Shown here: positions 1-10,430 of the stretch, piece by piece
How the letters are laid out: the number at the start of each line of letters is the position of its first letter
Numbering within the stretch: the stretch's first letter is position 1
Origin: Montifringilla adamsi
Taxonomy: Eukaryota > Chordata > Aves > Passeriformes > Passeridae
DNA: 64,000 nucleotides
Assembly: GCA_017590115.1 (NCBI GenBank)
Contig: JAGGNK010007115.1
Span: 1,783,967-1,847,966, forward strand
Direction: 5' to 3'
Program-made: the position numbers and the translations under genes
Notes under the pieces: model-generated
What the model was told of the DNA's origin: nothing
The model's database searches: none
What the model saw: the letters and a program-made list of their open reading frames with translations, nothing else

Positions 1-244
1 ATGGGTCACTGCAGGTGGTGCCACCAGAACCATTTGGGTTTGGAGCCGGATCATTTGGAATCACAGGATCATTTGGGCTTGAAAACACCTCCAAGGCCAT
101 GGAGTCCAACCTTTGATCCATCACCACTGTGCCAACGAAACCAGCAGGTGCCAGAAGGAATCATCCCAATTTCCATGGGCAAATATTCCAGCTGGCCCTG
201 CCGTGGATGGGTCACTGCAGGTGGTGTCACCAGAGCCACCTGGG
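1..244. repeat. Partial direct repeat at window edge
   Basis: The first ~37 bases recur almost unchanged at 207-244; both begin ATGGGTCACTGCAGGTGGTG, giving an offset of 206 bp. Only the ends are repeated; the middle (52-165) is a CR1 remnant. This may be the right end of a longer ~206-bp tandem repeat that continues left of the window, which cannot be checked here. Confidence 0.6.
52..165 (-). mobile_element. CR1: CR1 LINE 3'-end fragment
   Basis: The segment reads like the reverse complement of a CR1 3' end: an AATCACAGGATCATTTGGG-type terminus, then 'ggagtccaacctttgatcc' and 'atcaccactgtgccaacgaa'. It is old and diverged. No reverse-transcriptase coding sequence remains. Confidence 0.7.
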
Positions 245-1209
245 CAGGGTGAGGCTCTGTCTGTGGCAGCACAGGAGCCCCCCAGCCCTGGAGAGGCCGT
301 GGGGAAGGGAGGGAAGGGGGGAATGGGACCATTATTGAGGCCATGTGGATACTCAGGGCAGAATTCCAAGCCTGGCAGGCTCAGAGCTGGGCCCCACCAC
401 GCCCATGGCCAACAATTCCCATTCTTGTTGGCATTCCCAGAGGAGGCAGGGCAGCCCTTGCGTTCCCATTTTTCTTGGGAGCACCATGCTGAGGGACAGG
501 GAATTCCCAGCAAAACATTGTCCCATTGTCCCCTGGGTCCCAAAGGACAGCGAGAGGAGGCAGCTCTGGTTCACGTTTCCAAGCTTCCATCTGCTCTGCA
601 GGACTTTGCCAAGTTGGGCACTGCTCATCCCAAAAATCTCCAGGAGGATTGGCACCGGTGGGAAAAACATGGAGGTCAGTTCCTAATGAACTTAATTTCA
701 GGGATGGTTCCAGCAGGAGTTGCTGGAATAAATCTCTCCATGCTCCAGAGGCTGTGGGTGCTCCTGGGCCAGGCTCAGCTCCTGTGACCCCTCTGCAATC
801 CCAAGCCACATTCCCGGTGTCCAGAAAGATGCCGTGAGTTTGGAGACTTGGAAATGGCAGGAAGATATGCCCTGAGATTTCTCCCACCAAACCTTTCTCA
901 CGCAAATCCCAGCCCTCTGCACGCGCCTGGAATTCCAAATCAGCCCCAATTCTGCGGCCCAGGCTCCCATTCCCTCATGGAACCCACACTGCCAGGGCTG
1001 GGAACGCCAGGGCAATCCTAGGGGAGATTCCACGGGGTGAGACCCAACCAGCTCCACGAGACCCCTTTGGATCTGCTCGGAGCTGGATCCACTCAAGGGA
1101 ATTCCCTTGGGAATGAGGGAACCCATCCTGCTGACACCCTGGCCATGCTGCAGGGAATTCCAAGGCTGTTGGGTGCTGGATTATGTCTTTTTCTGACCCA
1201 GAGATGGGG
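245..1209. other. No gene or repeat recognised
   Basis: Mixed-complexity, moderately GC-rich sequence. Frames up to 224 codons occur on several strands at once, share no recognisable domain and have no consistent codon pattern. I regard them as chance frames in stop-poor sequence. Confidence 0.5.
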
Positions 1210-1925
1210 TAACTGAGAGGTGTTTTAAAAACTTTTATTCCATTTTCAGTCTCATGTGAAGGGTGAGACCATACACGTGTTATAATTCACAAGCAGAAGT
1301 TCACTATTTCCAAAGTAAAAGTCCAAAATTTAACCACAAATCTATTTCCCACAGTTGGGAAGTGCTGTTCTATGACACAGGACAGGTGCTCTGCCTGCAA
1401 ATAACCAGAAAAATGATTATGACCACTGTTAATTGCCAAAAATACAAAAAATAACCCCACTCCTGTGCCTTGTACCTCCCTGTTCAGCAGAGCCCATGGA
1501 GAACATGGAATTACCTTTGCTTCAGGAAGACAATGAGATCCTGGCTCAGCCCTGGAGCATCCCAGAGGGAATTACCAGCTCAGTTTTCGGTGTTTTATTG
1601 CCAAAAAGCAGAAGATTTGGCCCAAGCCGGGTGCTCCCTGGGCGGAGCCAGGTGCAGAGCCCGGCTGGGGCAGCCGCTCCTGATTTGCAAGGGAAATGAT
1701 TTGTAAATAATCCTCATTACCCAGGAGGCCGCCCCTCCCCGCCCCCTTGCTATTCCCATCACCTGAGAGCCTCTCTGGCCCAATTTTTTACATTTTTCTA
1801 CACTCTGGCCTTGCTGCCACAGCTCGAAAAGGGTTTAATTTTTAATAACTTCAAAATAACTTTAATTAGCTTTATTTTTAATAATATTAATTATTATTTT
1901 TAGTAATATTAGGTTATTTTTGCTC
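1210..1925. other. AT-rich island with low-complexity end
   Basis: 1210-1450 is markedly AT-richer than its flanks and non-repetitive. 1660-1790 is mixed GC/AT with a TTTGTAAATAATCCTCATTA motif. 1831-1925 is low-complexity TTTAATAA-type sequence. The first two parts could be regulatory, but nothing beyond base composition supports that. Confidence 0.35.
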
Positions 1926-2420
1926 CATGTGCTCACCCTGATTGAAGGATTTGTGATTCCTTTACCTCCAGGACTGGGGGCTCTGTGCTTGCTCCCCACT
2001 GGTTCTCCCAGAACATCCCAGCTCATCACACCCACCGGGCTCTCAGGAGCTGCCCAGGTCCACAACCAGGATAAAACCACTGGAGCAGCCCCCTTGGAAT
2101 TGTTCCCAGGTGCTTGGTCACTCCGAGAGCAAAGGGGCTCTTTTTTCTGGGAGTTTCTGCTTTTTCTCTTCTCTGAGGAGGGATCAGGACACAGCACAGG
2201 GCCTCAGGGCTCTGTGGGATGGTGGAACATCTCCCTTCCCACCTTCTCGCTCCCATCAGATCCAATTTTCTCCTGAGGTCAGTCTTCCCTGCAACTTAAT
2301 TCCCTTTTTAATGGTGATCGCAGCTGGATCATCCCAGTTCCTACAGCAGGGAGAAGGAAGGGAAGTGCCAGCTCAGGTGCTGCTTCTGGGCTTGGGACCT
2401 GCCTCGAGTGGCATCAGTGC

Positions 2421-3070
2421 CACCCATCCTCATCCCTATCCTATCCTTATCCCATCCCATTTCCCATGCTTGTCCCCATCCCTTTCCCAGTCTCCATCCC
2501 TGTCCCCATCCCTTTCCCAATCTCCATCCCTGTCCCCATTCCCATCCCTGTCCCCATTCCCATCCTTATCCCCATTCCCATTCCCCATTCCTGTTCCCAT
2601 TCCCATTCTCATCCTTATCCTCCCATTCCCTTTCACCATTTCCATCCCTGTTCCTGTTCTCATTCTCATTCCCCTTCCCTTTCCCCTTTCCCATTGCCAT
2701 TCCTATTCCCCATTCCTGTTCCCACTCCCTTTCCCCATTCCCATCCCCATTTTCCATTCCCATCCCTATTCCCATTCCCCTTCCCTTTCCCCACTCTCAT
2801 TCCCCATTCCTGTTCCCACTCCTTTTCCCCATCCCTGTTTCCACTCCCATTCCCATCCCCGTTCCCATTCCCATCCTTATTCCCATTCCCACTCCCTTTT
2901 CCCATCCCTATTCCCATCCCTGTCCCCATTCCCATCCTTATCCCCATTCCCATTCCCTTTTCCCATTCCCTTTCCCCATCCCTGTTTTCATTCCCATCCC
3001 CATCCCTGTTCCCATTCTCTGTTCCCACTCCCATCCTTATTCCCATCCCCATTCCCATCCCTGCTCCCAG
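2421..3070 (+). repeat. Pyrimidine-rich (CCCATT/CCCATC)n array
   Basis: About 650 bp made of 6-bp blocks of the types CCCATT, CCCATC and CCCTTT, with longer phrases such as CCCATTCCCATCCTTATCCC recurring irregularly. Nearly all bases on this strand are C, T or A, so the other strand is almost pure G/A plus T. Stop codons are rare in all frames on both strands, which explains several long overlapping frames here, including a 334-codon one. It is a degenerate hexanucleotide minisatellite, not a gene. Confidence 0.9.
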
Positions 3071-3369
3071 CCGGCAGTTCCCCCCATTCCCACTCTCCCA
3101 GAGCAGGAGGATGATGCAGATGAGATGCAGATGAGATGCAAAAGAGAGGGACCGGGATTTGCATCCTTAGCAGAGGCTGCTTGGAGGGGCCCCAGGGTGG
3201 GAGGGAATTGTTTTCCAGCTCTCCTGGGGTATCCATGTCCCTGCTGGCCCACGAGGGATTTTGGGATGTGGGAATTGAGGACAGGGATGGAGAGCTTGGT
3301 CAGGGCAGCCTTTGAAGCTCCTGCTCCTCCCTGAGCAAACGCAGCTGCAGCTGTCACAATTAACTGCTT

Positions 3370-3408
3370 CTTTTTTTTTTTTTTTCCCTATTAATTAATT
3401 TTTTTTTC
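3370..3408. repeat. Poly-T tracts
   Basis: Two T runs (about 15 and 8) separated by CCCTATTAATTAA. Possibly the reverse-strand poly-A relic of an old retroposed sequence; no such body is recognisable beside it. Confidence 0.6.
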
Positions 3409-3980
3409 CTGTGAAGTTCCCTGAATTTTAGCTGGTTAAGGCACTCTTCCCTTTTATCCCAGAGCTCTGCACCCCCCTGCTCCTACAAACCCTGCAGCCC
3501 CTCATTCTGGCAGAGCTGACCCGGGAGAGGGGCTCGGTGCTCCCCAAAAGCAGCTCCCTCCTGGATAACCCCAGAAATTCCAGAAGTGGATTTTACCGAG
3601 AGGGATGTGACTTTTCCCGCTGTTTTCCATCCTAGCGAAGAACTTTCCTGCCTGTAGGAACCAAAACTCCTTGCACCGATTTGGGACATCTCATCCCAAA
3701 GGTCCCTCCTGCCTGCAGCTCCTCGGGAGGGCGCTGGGTGCTGGAGCCCGGGGTACCCCTGGATGCATCCCGAGGGATCGGGCAGCACCCGGAGGGACAA
3801 TCAGGGGGACAATCCCGGGATTCCCGTGCCTCTGGCTCCTCCCGAAGGCTGCGGGAGCAGGGCAGGGGCACGGGAGCCTCCCGGGCCGCAGGAGGGGCGG
3901 CTGAGGTGGGATGGAAACACAGAGGGAATGGGAGGAGAGCAGGAATGCCATCCCTGCCGGGCTGGAATGGCGTTAGCCCT
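3409..3980. other. CpG-rich stretch, no gene seen
   Basis: From about 3720 to 3910 I count roughly 15 CpG dinucleotides in under 200 bp, more than most of the window. This could be a small CpG island or ordinary GC-rich bird DNA. No promoter elements or exon can be identified. Confidence 0.35.
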
Positions 3981-4223
3981 GCCCGGGGCAGCTCCAGCGG
4001 CACGGATCCCACATCCTGGGGCAGCTCCAGCAGAACAGATCCCACATCCTGGGGCAGCTCCAGCAGAGCGGATCCCGCATCCTGGGGCAGCTCCAGCAGA
4101 GTGGATCCCGCATCCTGGGGCAGCTCCAGCAGAGCGGATCCCAGATCCTGGGGCAGCTCCAGCAGAGCGGATCCCACATCCTGGGGCAGCTCCAGCAGAG
4201 CGGATCCCAGATCCTGGGGCAGC
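3981..4223 (+). repeat. 33-bp minisatellite (7 copies)
   Basis: Seven head-to-tail units built on CCTGGGGCAGCTCCAGCAGA plus GCGGATCCC(A/G)CAT. Most carry a GGATCC (BamHI) site. Because 33 is a multiple of 3 and the unit has no stop, frames remain open on both strands (an 11-residue peptide repeat); that is a property of the repeat, not evidence of coding. Confidence 0.92.
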
Positions 4224-4247
4224 TAGAGTGGGCACAGCCCGAGCCGG

Positions 4248-4470
4248 GGATGGAGGGGTGGGATTTGGAGAGAAGGGATTTGGAGGGATGGGACTCACAA
4301 ATATAAAGATTGGAGGGATGGGGATTGGGGGGGATGCGGCTCACAAATATTAGGATTGGAGGGATGGGGATTGGAGGGACGGGATGGTGAGATAGGATGT
4401 GGAGGGAAGGGGTTTAGAGGGATGTGGATTGAAGGGACAGGGTTTGCAGGGACTCTGGCTCACAGGGACT
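4248..4470 (+). repeat. Degenerate G-rich GGAGGGATGGG repeat
   Basis: Irregular repetition of GGAGGGATGGG and GGATTTGGAGGGA, with two longer matches containing 'ctcacaaatat' at 4294 and 4341. Purine-rich on this strand, opposite in skew to most other arrays here. Confidence 0.75.
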
Positions 4471-5027
4471 GCCCCAGGAGGGTGGAAGGAGCAGCCAGGG
4501 GCTCAGCCCTGCTTTGGAGCCCTTTTCCATGCAGGCAGCCAGAGCAGATCCCATTCTCTGAGAACAGGACAGGAGGTGGGCACAACCCTTTTCTTTAATC
4601 TCCTTATCCCCAGGGGCTTGGAATTCTTACCCTGGGCTTGGATTCTGTACTGTGCTGCCAGTCTCCACTCCCAGATCCTGACAGGGGTAATAAACCGCTC
4701 CCTGCTTTGCTAGGAAGAGTTTTCCCAGTCAGGCAGAAGGGACAGCCCGCTGGGCTGGGGTTGCTCCAGGGCCACCAAGGCCTGGATGTCCTCCCTGTCC
4801 CTGCTCTGTGCCAGAAACCTCGACTGGCACAGAGCTGGGAGGTGGCTCCTCATTCCCCAGCCAAGGCACAGCCCTTTTCTTCTTCCTGGGACAAATATTT
4901 CATGTTAATTGTCACTGAGTTTCTGTGGGGTGGGCTGCAGTGGGAAGGCAGGGACACGGCTCTGAAGGGACAGGGAAGGAAAAAGGGATGGATGCTCGGG
5001 AAGAGAGCAGCCCCCAGGGGGCTGAGC
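4471..5027. other. No gene or repeat recognised
   Basis: Unique sequence of average composition for the window. A 142-codon plus-strand frame (4638-5066) matches nothing I know and runs into the adjacent CR1 fragment, which argues against it being a gene. Confidence 0.5.
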
Positions 5028-5085
5028 CATAGAATCCAGAGATTTGGGTTGGAAGAGACCTTTTAGAAGTCATTTATCCAGCCCC
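5028..5085 (-). mobile_element. CR1: CR1 3'-end fragment
   Basis: Begins CATAGAATCC and continues 'ttgggttggaagagacc', the reverse complement of a CR1 3' terminus. Only about 60 bp are recognisable. Confidence 0.75.
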
Positions 5086-6699
5086 AAAACTTGCACTCAG
5101 CTGGGGATAAAGGTTGGAATACTAACTTCACATCCCAATTTCTCACCGTGTAGGGCCATTAGGGTTTTCCCAAATTCTTCTTTTCTCCCACCCTTTTTCT
5201 CTTGACCCCGAGCTCTGTCACCCCAGGTTTCCTGTGGAATATTTGGTGTCCAATATTCCACAGAACCCACAGAATTCACAGAATCCACATCCAAGGTGAA
5301 TCTCCTGCAGAGAGAAGGAAAAACCCCAGGAATTGCTGCAGCCCGTCCCCAGCAGAGCCAGCACTGCCACCCAAATGACTCCATGGAAGAATGTGCCCGT
5401 GGCAGAGCTCCCTGAACATTCCAGGCAGGATCCTGCCTGCTCCTGGATGCCACTGCAAAAACATTCCCAAAAATCAGCCGTGACCCCGCTCTGGGGGCAG
5501 TGAGAATCGGGAGCTGCCGGGGGGGCTCCTTGCTGCCCCCCACCCTCCATGCCCAGGGAATTCTCTTCCCAGGGATGGGGTTGGAAAAGCCAGGGATGCC
5601 TGAGGGTTGAGGGGGGTCCTGCTCCCTGCCCACCCCGGTGGGTAAACCCAGGTTGGGCAGCCGGGGTGGCTCCAGGAGCTCTCTGTGCCCGGCGCCCGGC
5701 GCTCCTGGCAGCCATCCCGGCCTCCTCCATCCCATTCCCGGCTCCTGCCAGCCTGGACCCTGCTCCTTCCTCTGCAGGGCTGCTCCTCCAGCCCTGCCAG
5801 GCTGCCCGGGACCCCACGGCTCCGGTGCCCTGCGTGGGCACAAACTGACCCCGGGGGATTCTTGCTGGGAGTCTGGATGGGCCAATTCCAGGGAAAACTC
5901 CTGGCATTCCTAGAGCCAGAGCTGGGATGGCACCGTGCAGGCTGTGAGGCACCTCCAGGTTGTGTGTGTGCCGAGCCAAGAGGGATTTCAATGCCAGAAC
6001 AGCAGCTCTCCCTCCAGAGCTGCCGAATCCATCATTTTTCCACGGGATCTCTGACAGCAGCTAACACTTCTCCCCAAGCTGGGCAGGCCCTGCTCCCAGC
6101 TGGGCTCTGGGTGGTTTCTGGCTCTGCCAGGGCCCTGCTGGGGTTGCTGCCACCCCAGAGTCTCCTTGTGGGTGGACATTCCCAGCCCGGTGCCTGTGGT
6201 GGTTTTTCCAGGGAGAGCCGGCGGCTCCTGGCGTCCCAGGCCAGCCGGGGCTGGGCCCTCTCCAGCCTGCAGAGAACAAGGAACCGATTCAGGAGCAAGC
6301 TCAGAGTGTGCTGCTGTCCCTTCACACCTCCCCAAGCCAGGCCATAAACCCCTCCAGAGCAGACCTGGAGGGCACAGAGGCGTTTTTGGGCTATGGCTCC
6401 GGCCAGTGTCACCTCACCCATCCTGGCTCCTTCTCCTTGACTCAAGATCCCTCTCCTGGTGTGGCCCAAGGTGGCCTCGTGCCAGCTGGGACAGCACTGG
6501 AGGGGCTCTGGGTTCCCCCCAAAACAAGATGAGGAGAAAATCCTTGCTGGGGGTGGGTTTGGATGGGGATGAACTGTGGGGATCCAGGAGCAGAGTCCCT
6601 GCAGCCCCCAGGAGCCGCGAGGGCCCTGCAGAGCTGCCAATTCCCGGCTCCTGCAGCCCCATCTCCCAAAATTCCCCCCTGGTTCCCCCACCTGAAGGC
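5086..6699. other. Unique GC-rich sequence, no gene seen
   Basis: No tandem repeat or transposon is obvious. The many 60-260-codon frames overlap on both strands and have no recognisable product. 5640-5830 is comparatively CpG-rich. Confidence 0.45.
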
Positions 6700-6945
6700 T
6701 TTACAAGACAAACACCTAATCCTGCGTGGAAATTAGAGCCACATAATATCTCTTTTCACTCCGAGCCGAGGTGTTGAGTCTGATTACAGCAGACACTGTT
6801 TGCTTTGTGCCAGGGCAAAGCCCCTGTAATTTCTCGGCCAGTCAACATCGTTCCTGCCACGAGGCTGAAAATCCACAGGCTACTGTGCAAACGAGCTAGC
6901 AAATATTAATCCACGGGAAATGATCTGGGAGGGGAGGCAGGGAAA
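6700..6945. other. Candidate conserved non-coding element
   Basis: Non-repetitive and balanced in composition, with many short transcription-factor-like words (CACCTAATCC, AAATATTAATCC, CAGATTACAGC-like) and open to neither long frames nor repeats. The texture contrasts with the CCC/GGG-rich flanks. Conservation is inferred from appearance only. Confidence 0.35.
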
Positions 6946-7115
6946 GTGGAGGGAGGTTATTTATACCCCCTTCCCCCCTAAGATTAATAATGGCAAATTA
7001 CAAATGGAAAAAAATGAAACAGGGGGATGAGGAGGAGGAGGTTGGGGGGTGGGGCGGTGACACATTTCTGCTGTCGCTGCTCCCTGATTTCCTGGGAGAG
7101 AAAATGCCCCAGTCC

Positions 7116-7172
7116 AGAGGATCCTGGAATGTCCTGAGGTGGAAGGGACCCTCAGGGATCATGGAGTGCCAG
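7116..7172 (-). mobile_element. CR1: CR1 3'-end fragment
   Basis: Pattern 'ggatcctggaatgtcc' then GAGGTGGAAGGGACCCTCA, the reverse complement of a CR1 terminus. Short and diverged. Confidence 0.65.
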
Positions 7173-7639
7173 GATGGATCCTCCTGGTCTCCAAGGAGCT
7201 TTGGAGGGTGACAGAGATGAGTGAAGCTCCTGGTGTTGTCCTGCCCTGGGCTGGGCTTTCCACAAGGACAGAGTCACTAAAAGGTGCCGTGACTCAGTTT
7301 CCCCATCTTTAAACATGGAATTTTGAGGATTCCCAATTCCCAAGAGCATCCCAGCAGGATGAGAGGAATGGATGCTCAGTGCTGAGGGTGTCACTGCGCA
7401 AATCTGACCTGAGCACTTGAGGAAAGTCCCTGCCAGGTGCTGCTTTCCCAAATCAAGGCCGTGGCTGGGGGGATCTGCACTGCCCCGGGCTGGGGACAGA
7501 CACTTTGTGTTCCACCAGGGCTCACAGGTGAGACCCCTCGCCTGGGAGGGCTGGGGAGGCTCCCCTGGAATGCCCCCAAAATCCTCATTCCCATCTCCTC
7601 CCCAAAGGCCCTGCTCAGCACCCAGCCTGCCTCGGTGCT
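7173..7639. other. No gene or repeat recognised
   Basis: Unique sequence leading into the 22-bp array. Frames on both strands run through into that array and are not credible genes. Confidence 0.45.
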
Positions 7640-7856
7640 GGGGTGTTCCCCACACAGACACCCCTCATTCCCCACACAGACACCCCTCATTCCCGACACA
7701 GACACCCCTCGTTCCCCACATGGACACCCCTCACTTCCCACACGGACACCCCTTGTTCCCCACACAGACAGCCCTCATTCCCCACACAGACACCCCTCAC
7801 TTCCCACACGGACACCCCTCATTCCCCACACGGACACCCCTCGTTCCCCACCTTAC
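7640..7856 (+). repeat. 22-bp minisatellite (~10 copies)
   Basis: About ten units of a 22-bp repeat containing CACACAGACACCCCTCATT. Variants: CGTTCCC for CATTCCC, ACACGG or ACATGG for ACACAG. The period is exact over most of the array (for example 7681 and 7703). Confidence 0.92.
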
Positions 7857-8129
7857 AGACCTCCAGGAATGGGGGTTTGGGGCTGCAGCCCCTCCTCCCC
7901 GTCAGCTCCCTGCAAGCCCTGCCCTGATGGATCAGCAGCACCTTCAGCAGGGCTCTGCAATCCAGCTCTTGGGCTCTTCCCAGGAAAAACATCACCTCGG
8001 CCTGGGAGGCAACAAGAGTGATGTTGTGTGGAAAGAAAGAAAGATTGGCTTTAACCTGTGTGGCTTTGCAGGCAAAGCACCCCGGGGGCTCCAGGAGAGA
8101 CAGCCCTGGAGCCTGGCCAGGCATGGCAT
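7857..8129. other. Unique spacer between two arrays
   Basis: Non-repetitive sequence separating the 22-bp and 18-bp arrays. No coding or RNA feature is recognised. Confidence 0.4.
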
Positions 8130-8202
8130 GGGATAACGGGATAATGGGATAATGGGATGGAATTCATGGGATTCATGGGATTCATGGGATGGGATGGATG
8201 CT
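8130..8202 (+). repeat. Short GGGATAAT / GGGATTCAT tandem repeats
   Basis: Runs of GGGATAATGGGATAATGGG and then GGGATTCATGGGATTCATGG, directly abutting the 18-bp array. Probably part of the same expansion-prone block. Confidence 0.8.
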
Positions 8203-8810
8203 GCTCCTCATCCCAGTCCTTCTGCTTCCCATCCCAATCCTGCTCCATATCCTGGTCCTCACCCCCATCCTGGTCCTGCTCCTCCCCATCCCAATCCTGC
8301 TCTCCATCCCAATCCTGCTCTCCATGCCAATACTGCTCCCCATCCCAATCCTGCTCCCCATCCCAATCCTGTTCTCCATGCCAATCCTGCTCCCCATCCC
8401 AGTCCTGCTCCCCATCCCAATCCTGCTCCCCATCCCAATCCTGCTCCCCATCCCAATCCTGTTCTCCATGCCAATCCTGCTCCCCATCCCAGTCCTGCTC
8501 CCCATCCCAATCCTGCTCCCCATCCCAATCCTGCTCCCCATCCCAATCCTGTTCTCCATGCCAATCCTGCTCCCCATCCCAGTCCTGCTCCCCATCCCAA
8601 TCCTGCTCCCCATCCCAATCCTGCTCTCCATGCCAATACTGCTCCCCATCCCAATCCTGCTCCCCATCCCAATCCTGCTCCCCATCCCAATCCTGCTCCC
8701 CATCCCAATCCTGTTCTCCATGCCAATCCTGCTCCCCATCCCAGTCCTGCTCCCCATCCCAATCCTGCTCCCCATCCCAGTCCTGCTCCCCATCCTGGCT
8801 CTCCTGCTCT
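8203..8810 (+). repeat. 18-bp minisatellite with 90-bp higher-order repeat
   Basis: About 33 copies of CCCATCCCAATCCTGCTC. A variant unit beginning GTTCTCCATGCC occurs at 8371, 8461 and 8551, exactly 90 bp (five units) apart, and again at 8713, so blocks of five units have been amplified together. The 18-bp period and lack of stops keep five or six frames open, producing PIPILL-, SQSCSP- and GMGSRIGM-type pseudo-proteins that should not be annotated. Confidence 0.95.
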
Positions 8811-9334
8811 GCTCCCACCCCTCCTGCCCCCACCCCAGCCCTGCCCACCCTGTGGCTCGGAGCGCGGGAGCCAGGCCAGCCCCGGCAGTGGTGGCAGTGG
8901 TGGCGGTGGCACGGCCAGCTCCGGGGTCACTGCAGCCCTCTCAGGCGGGTGTTAACGAAGCAAAGCCAGGCCCGTGCCCTGCAGCACCCTTAAACCTCCG
9001 GGAGAGGCAGAGGAGGGGAATTATTGCTCCCAGCGGGGCCCGCGGGGTCACTGCTGCTGGCTCCAGGCGGTGCCCATGGCCCCACACAGCTCCTCGGGGA
9101 TCCCAATTCCATTAAAAACGCTAATTCAGTATCAACGCAGCTCGAAGCGGGCAGCAGGAGATGCCCTGGATGGATCCACGTGCGTCCCACCACGCTCAGA
9201 ACCCACGGGTGTCACATCCCTGCTCCACGGGGTGCCCACACGGGGTTTTGGGGTCGGTGCCCAGCTGGGATTCGGGGCTGGAGGAGCAGGAACTGTTCCT
9301 GCAGCACTCCAGCTCTCCTCTCAGCCTCCGAGCT
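8811..9334. other. CpG-enriched unique sequence
   Basis: About 8850-9240 has a raised CpG density with short GTGGTGG and GGCGGTGG runs. No open frame with recognisable content. A weak CpG island is possible. Confidence 0.35.
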
Positions 9335-9700
9335 GCCTTGCCAAGTGTTATAAAAATATATCAGTGTGAGCCAAAACATTTAGCACTCCACTTATTACTT
9401 TAAGGTTATAGGTTAAACAAATTCCTTCTCAGAATTTACTGTGTTCATTTTAGCTTCACAACACAGCCCTGCTAGTGCTGGATATATTTCACACTGTAAT
9501 TCCTCCCTTATGGATTGCAGGGGGTGGGGGGGAAAGGAGAAGAGGAAAGGAGCTTTCTAAATTTTTATGTGAACAAAAGCTACTATATAAACTAGCTGCA
9601 AACAAGTCCTCTGCAAGAGATAGTTTGTAAAACTTATTTTCCAGTAACCAATAAAAGCAGGAATGAAAGGCAAAGTTTGTTTTTACCTTACCTAATAACT
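9335..9700. other. Candidate conserved non-coding element, AT-rich
   Basis: An abrupt drop in GC from the CpG-rich segment to its left. Contains ATAAAAATATATC, ACTATATAAACTAGC and AGTAACCAATAAAAGC (including a CCAAT-like box) in non-repetitive sequence. It ends at the poly-T/poly-G tracts. Function is inferred only. Confidence 0.38.
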
Positions 9701-9703
9701 ACT

Positions 9704-9756
9704 CTTTTTTTTTTTTTCCCTGAGTTTTGCCCTTTTTTTTTTGGAGGGGGGGGGGC
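9704..9756. repeat. Poly-T tracts and poly-G tract
   Basis: A T run at about 9704-9717, a second at 9733-9742 and a 10-G run at about 9746-9755. Short homopolymers, prone to sequencing error. Confidence 0.8.
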
Positions 9757-9889
9757 AATAAAGCCTAAAAAGAAAATAAAGAGCCCAGCTCACAGCTTAG
9801 ACAAGCAGGTGGGATTGTTGCAGGGAAAGTGCGGCTCTGTGAGCTGGGCTTAAACCCCTCTTGGGTGGTGAATGGATCCAGGGAATGGG

Positions 9890-10050
9890 AATGGGGTGCC
9901 CAGAGAAGCTGTGGCTGCCCCTGGATCCCTGGCAGTGTCCCAGGCCAGGCTGGGCAGGGTTTGGAGCAGCCTGGGACAGTGGAAGGAGTCCCTGGGGGTG
10001 GGTCAGGGTGATCTTTAAGTCCCCGTCCCACCCAAACTGCTCTGGGTCTC
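9890..10050 (+). mobile_element. CR1: CR1 3'-end fragment
   Basis: Shows the forward CR1 order: 'gtgcccagagaagctgtgg', 'tcccaggccaggctgg', 'ttggagcagcctgggacag', 'gatctttaagtccc', 'cccaaactg'. It lies 60 bp from an oppositely oriented CR1 copy of the same region. Confidence 0.88.
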
Positions 10051-10113
10051 AGCTCCATCCTGCAATGCCATTCCCATGGGTGTCACAGGGAAATGCTGGA
10101 AGCAGCTCCAGGG

Positions 10114-10430
10114 TCACAGAATCCCAAAATAGTTCAGGTTGGAAAGGACCTCAGAGCCCATCCAGTGCTACCCCTGCCATGGCAGGGACACTTTCCACTG
10201 TCCCAGGCTGCTCCAAGCCCCATCCAGCCTGGCCTTGGGCACTGCCAGGGATCCAGGGGCAGCCACAGCTGCTCTGGGCACCTGTGCCAGGGCCTGCCCA
10301 CCCTCCCAGCCAGGAATTCCTTCCCAAAATCCCATCTCAATCCCAGTTTAAGTCCATCTCCCCTTGTCCTGCCACGATCAGTCCATATAAAAGCCCCTCT
10401 CCCCCTTTCAGAATCCCCCTTATGGAACCA
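10114..10430 (-). mobile_element. CR1: CR1 3'-end fragment
   Basis: A relatively long (~320 bp) reverse-strand CR1: TCACAGAATCCCAAAATAGT, 'ggttggaaaggacctcagag', 'ctgctccaagccccatcc', 'ttccttcccaaaatccc', 'ccccttgtcctgccac'. It includes the last part of the coding region or 3' UTR without an intact frame. Confidence 0.92.

Noticed and set aside
2110..3114. 334-codon frame rich in P, F, S and I
   Set aside because: Falls in the hexanucleotide pyrimidine array; similar frames are open on both strands.
8152..9115. Several 200-308-codon frames on both strands
   Set aside because: Products of the 18-bp array (a multiple of three without stops).
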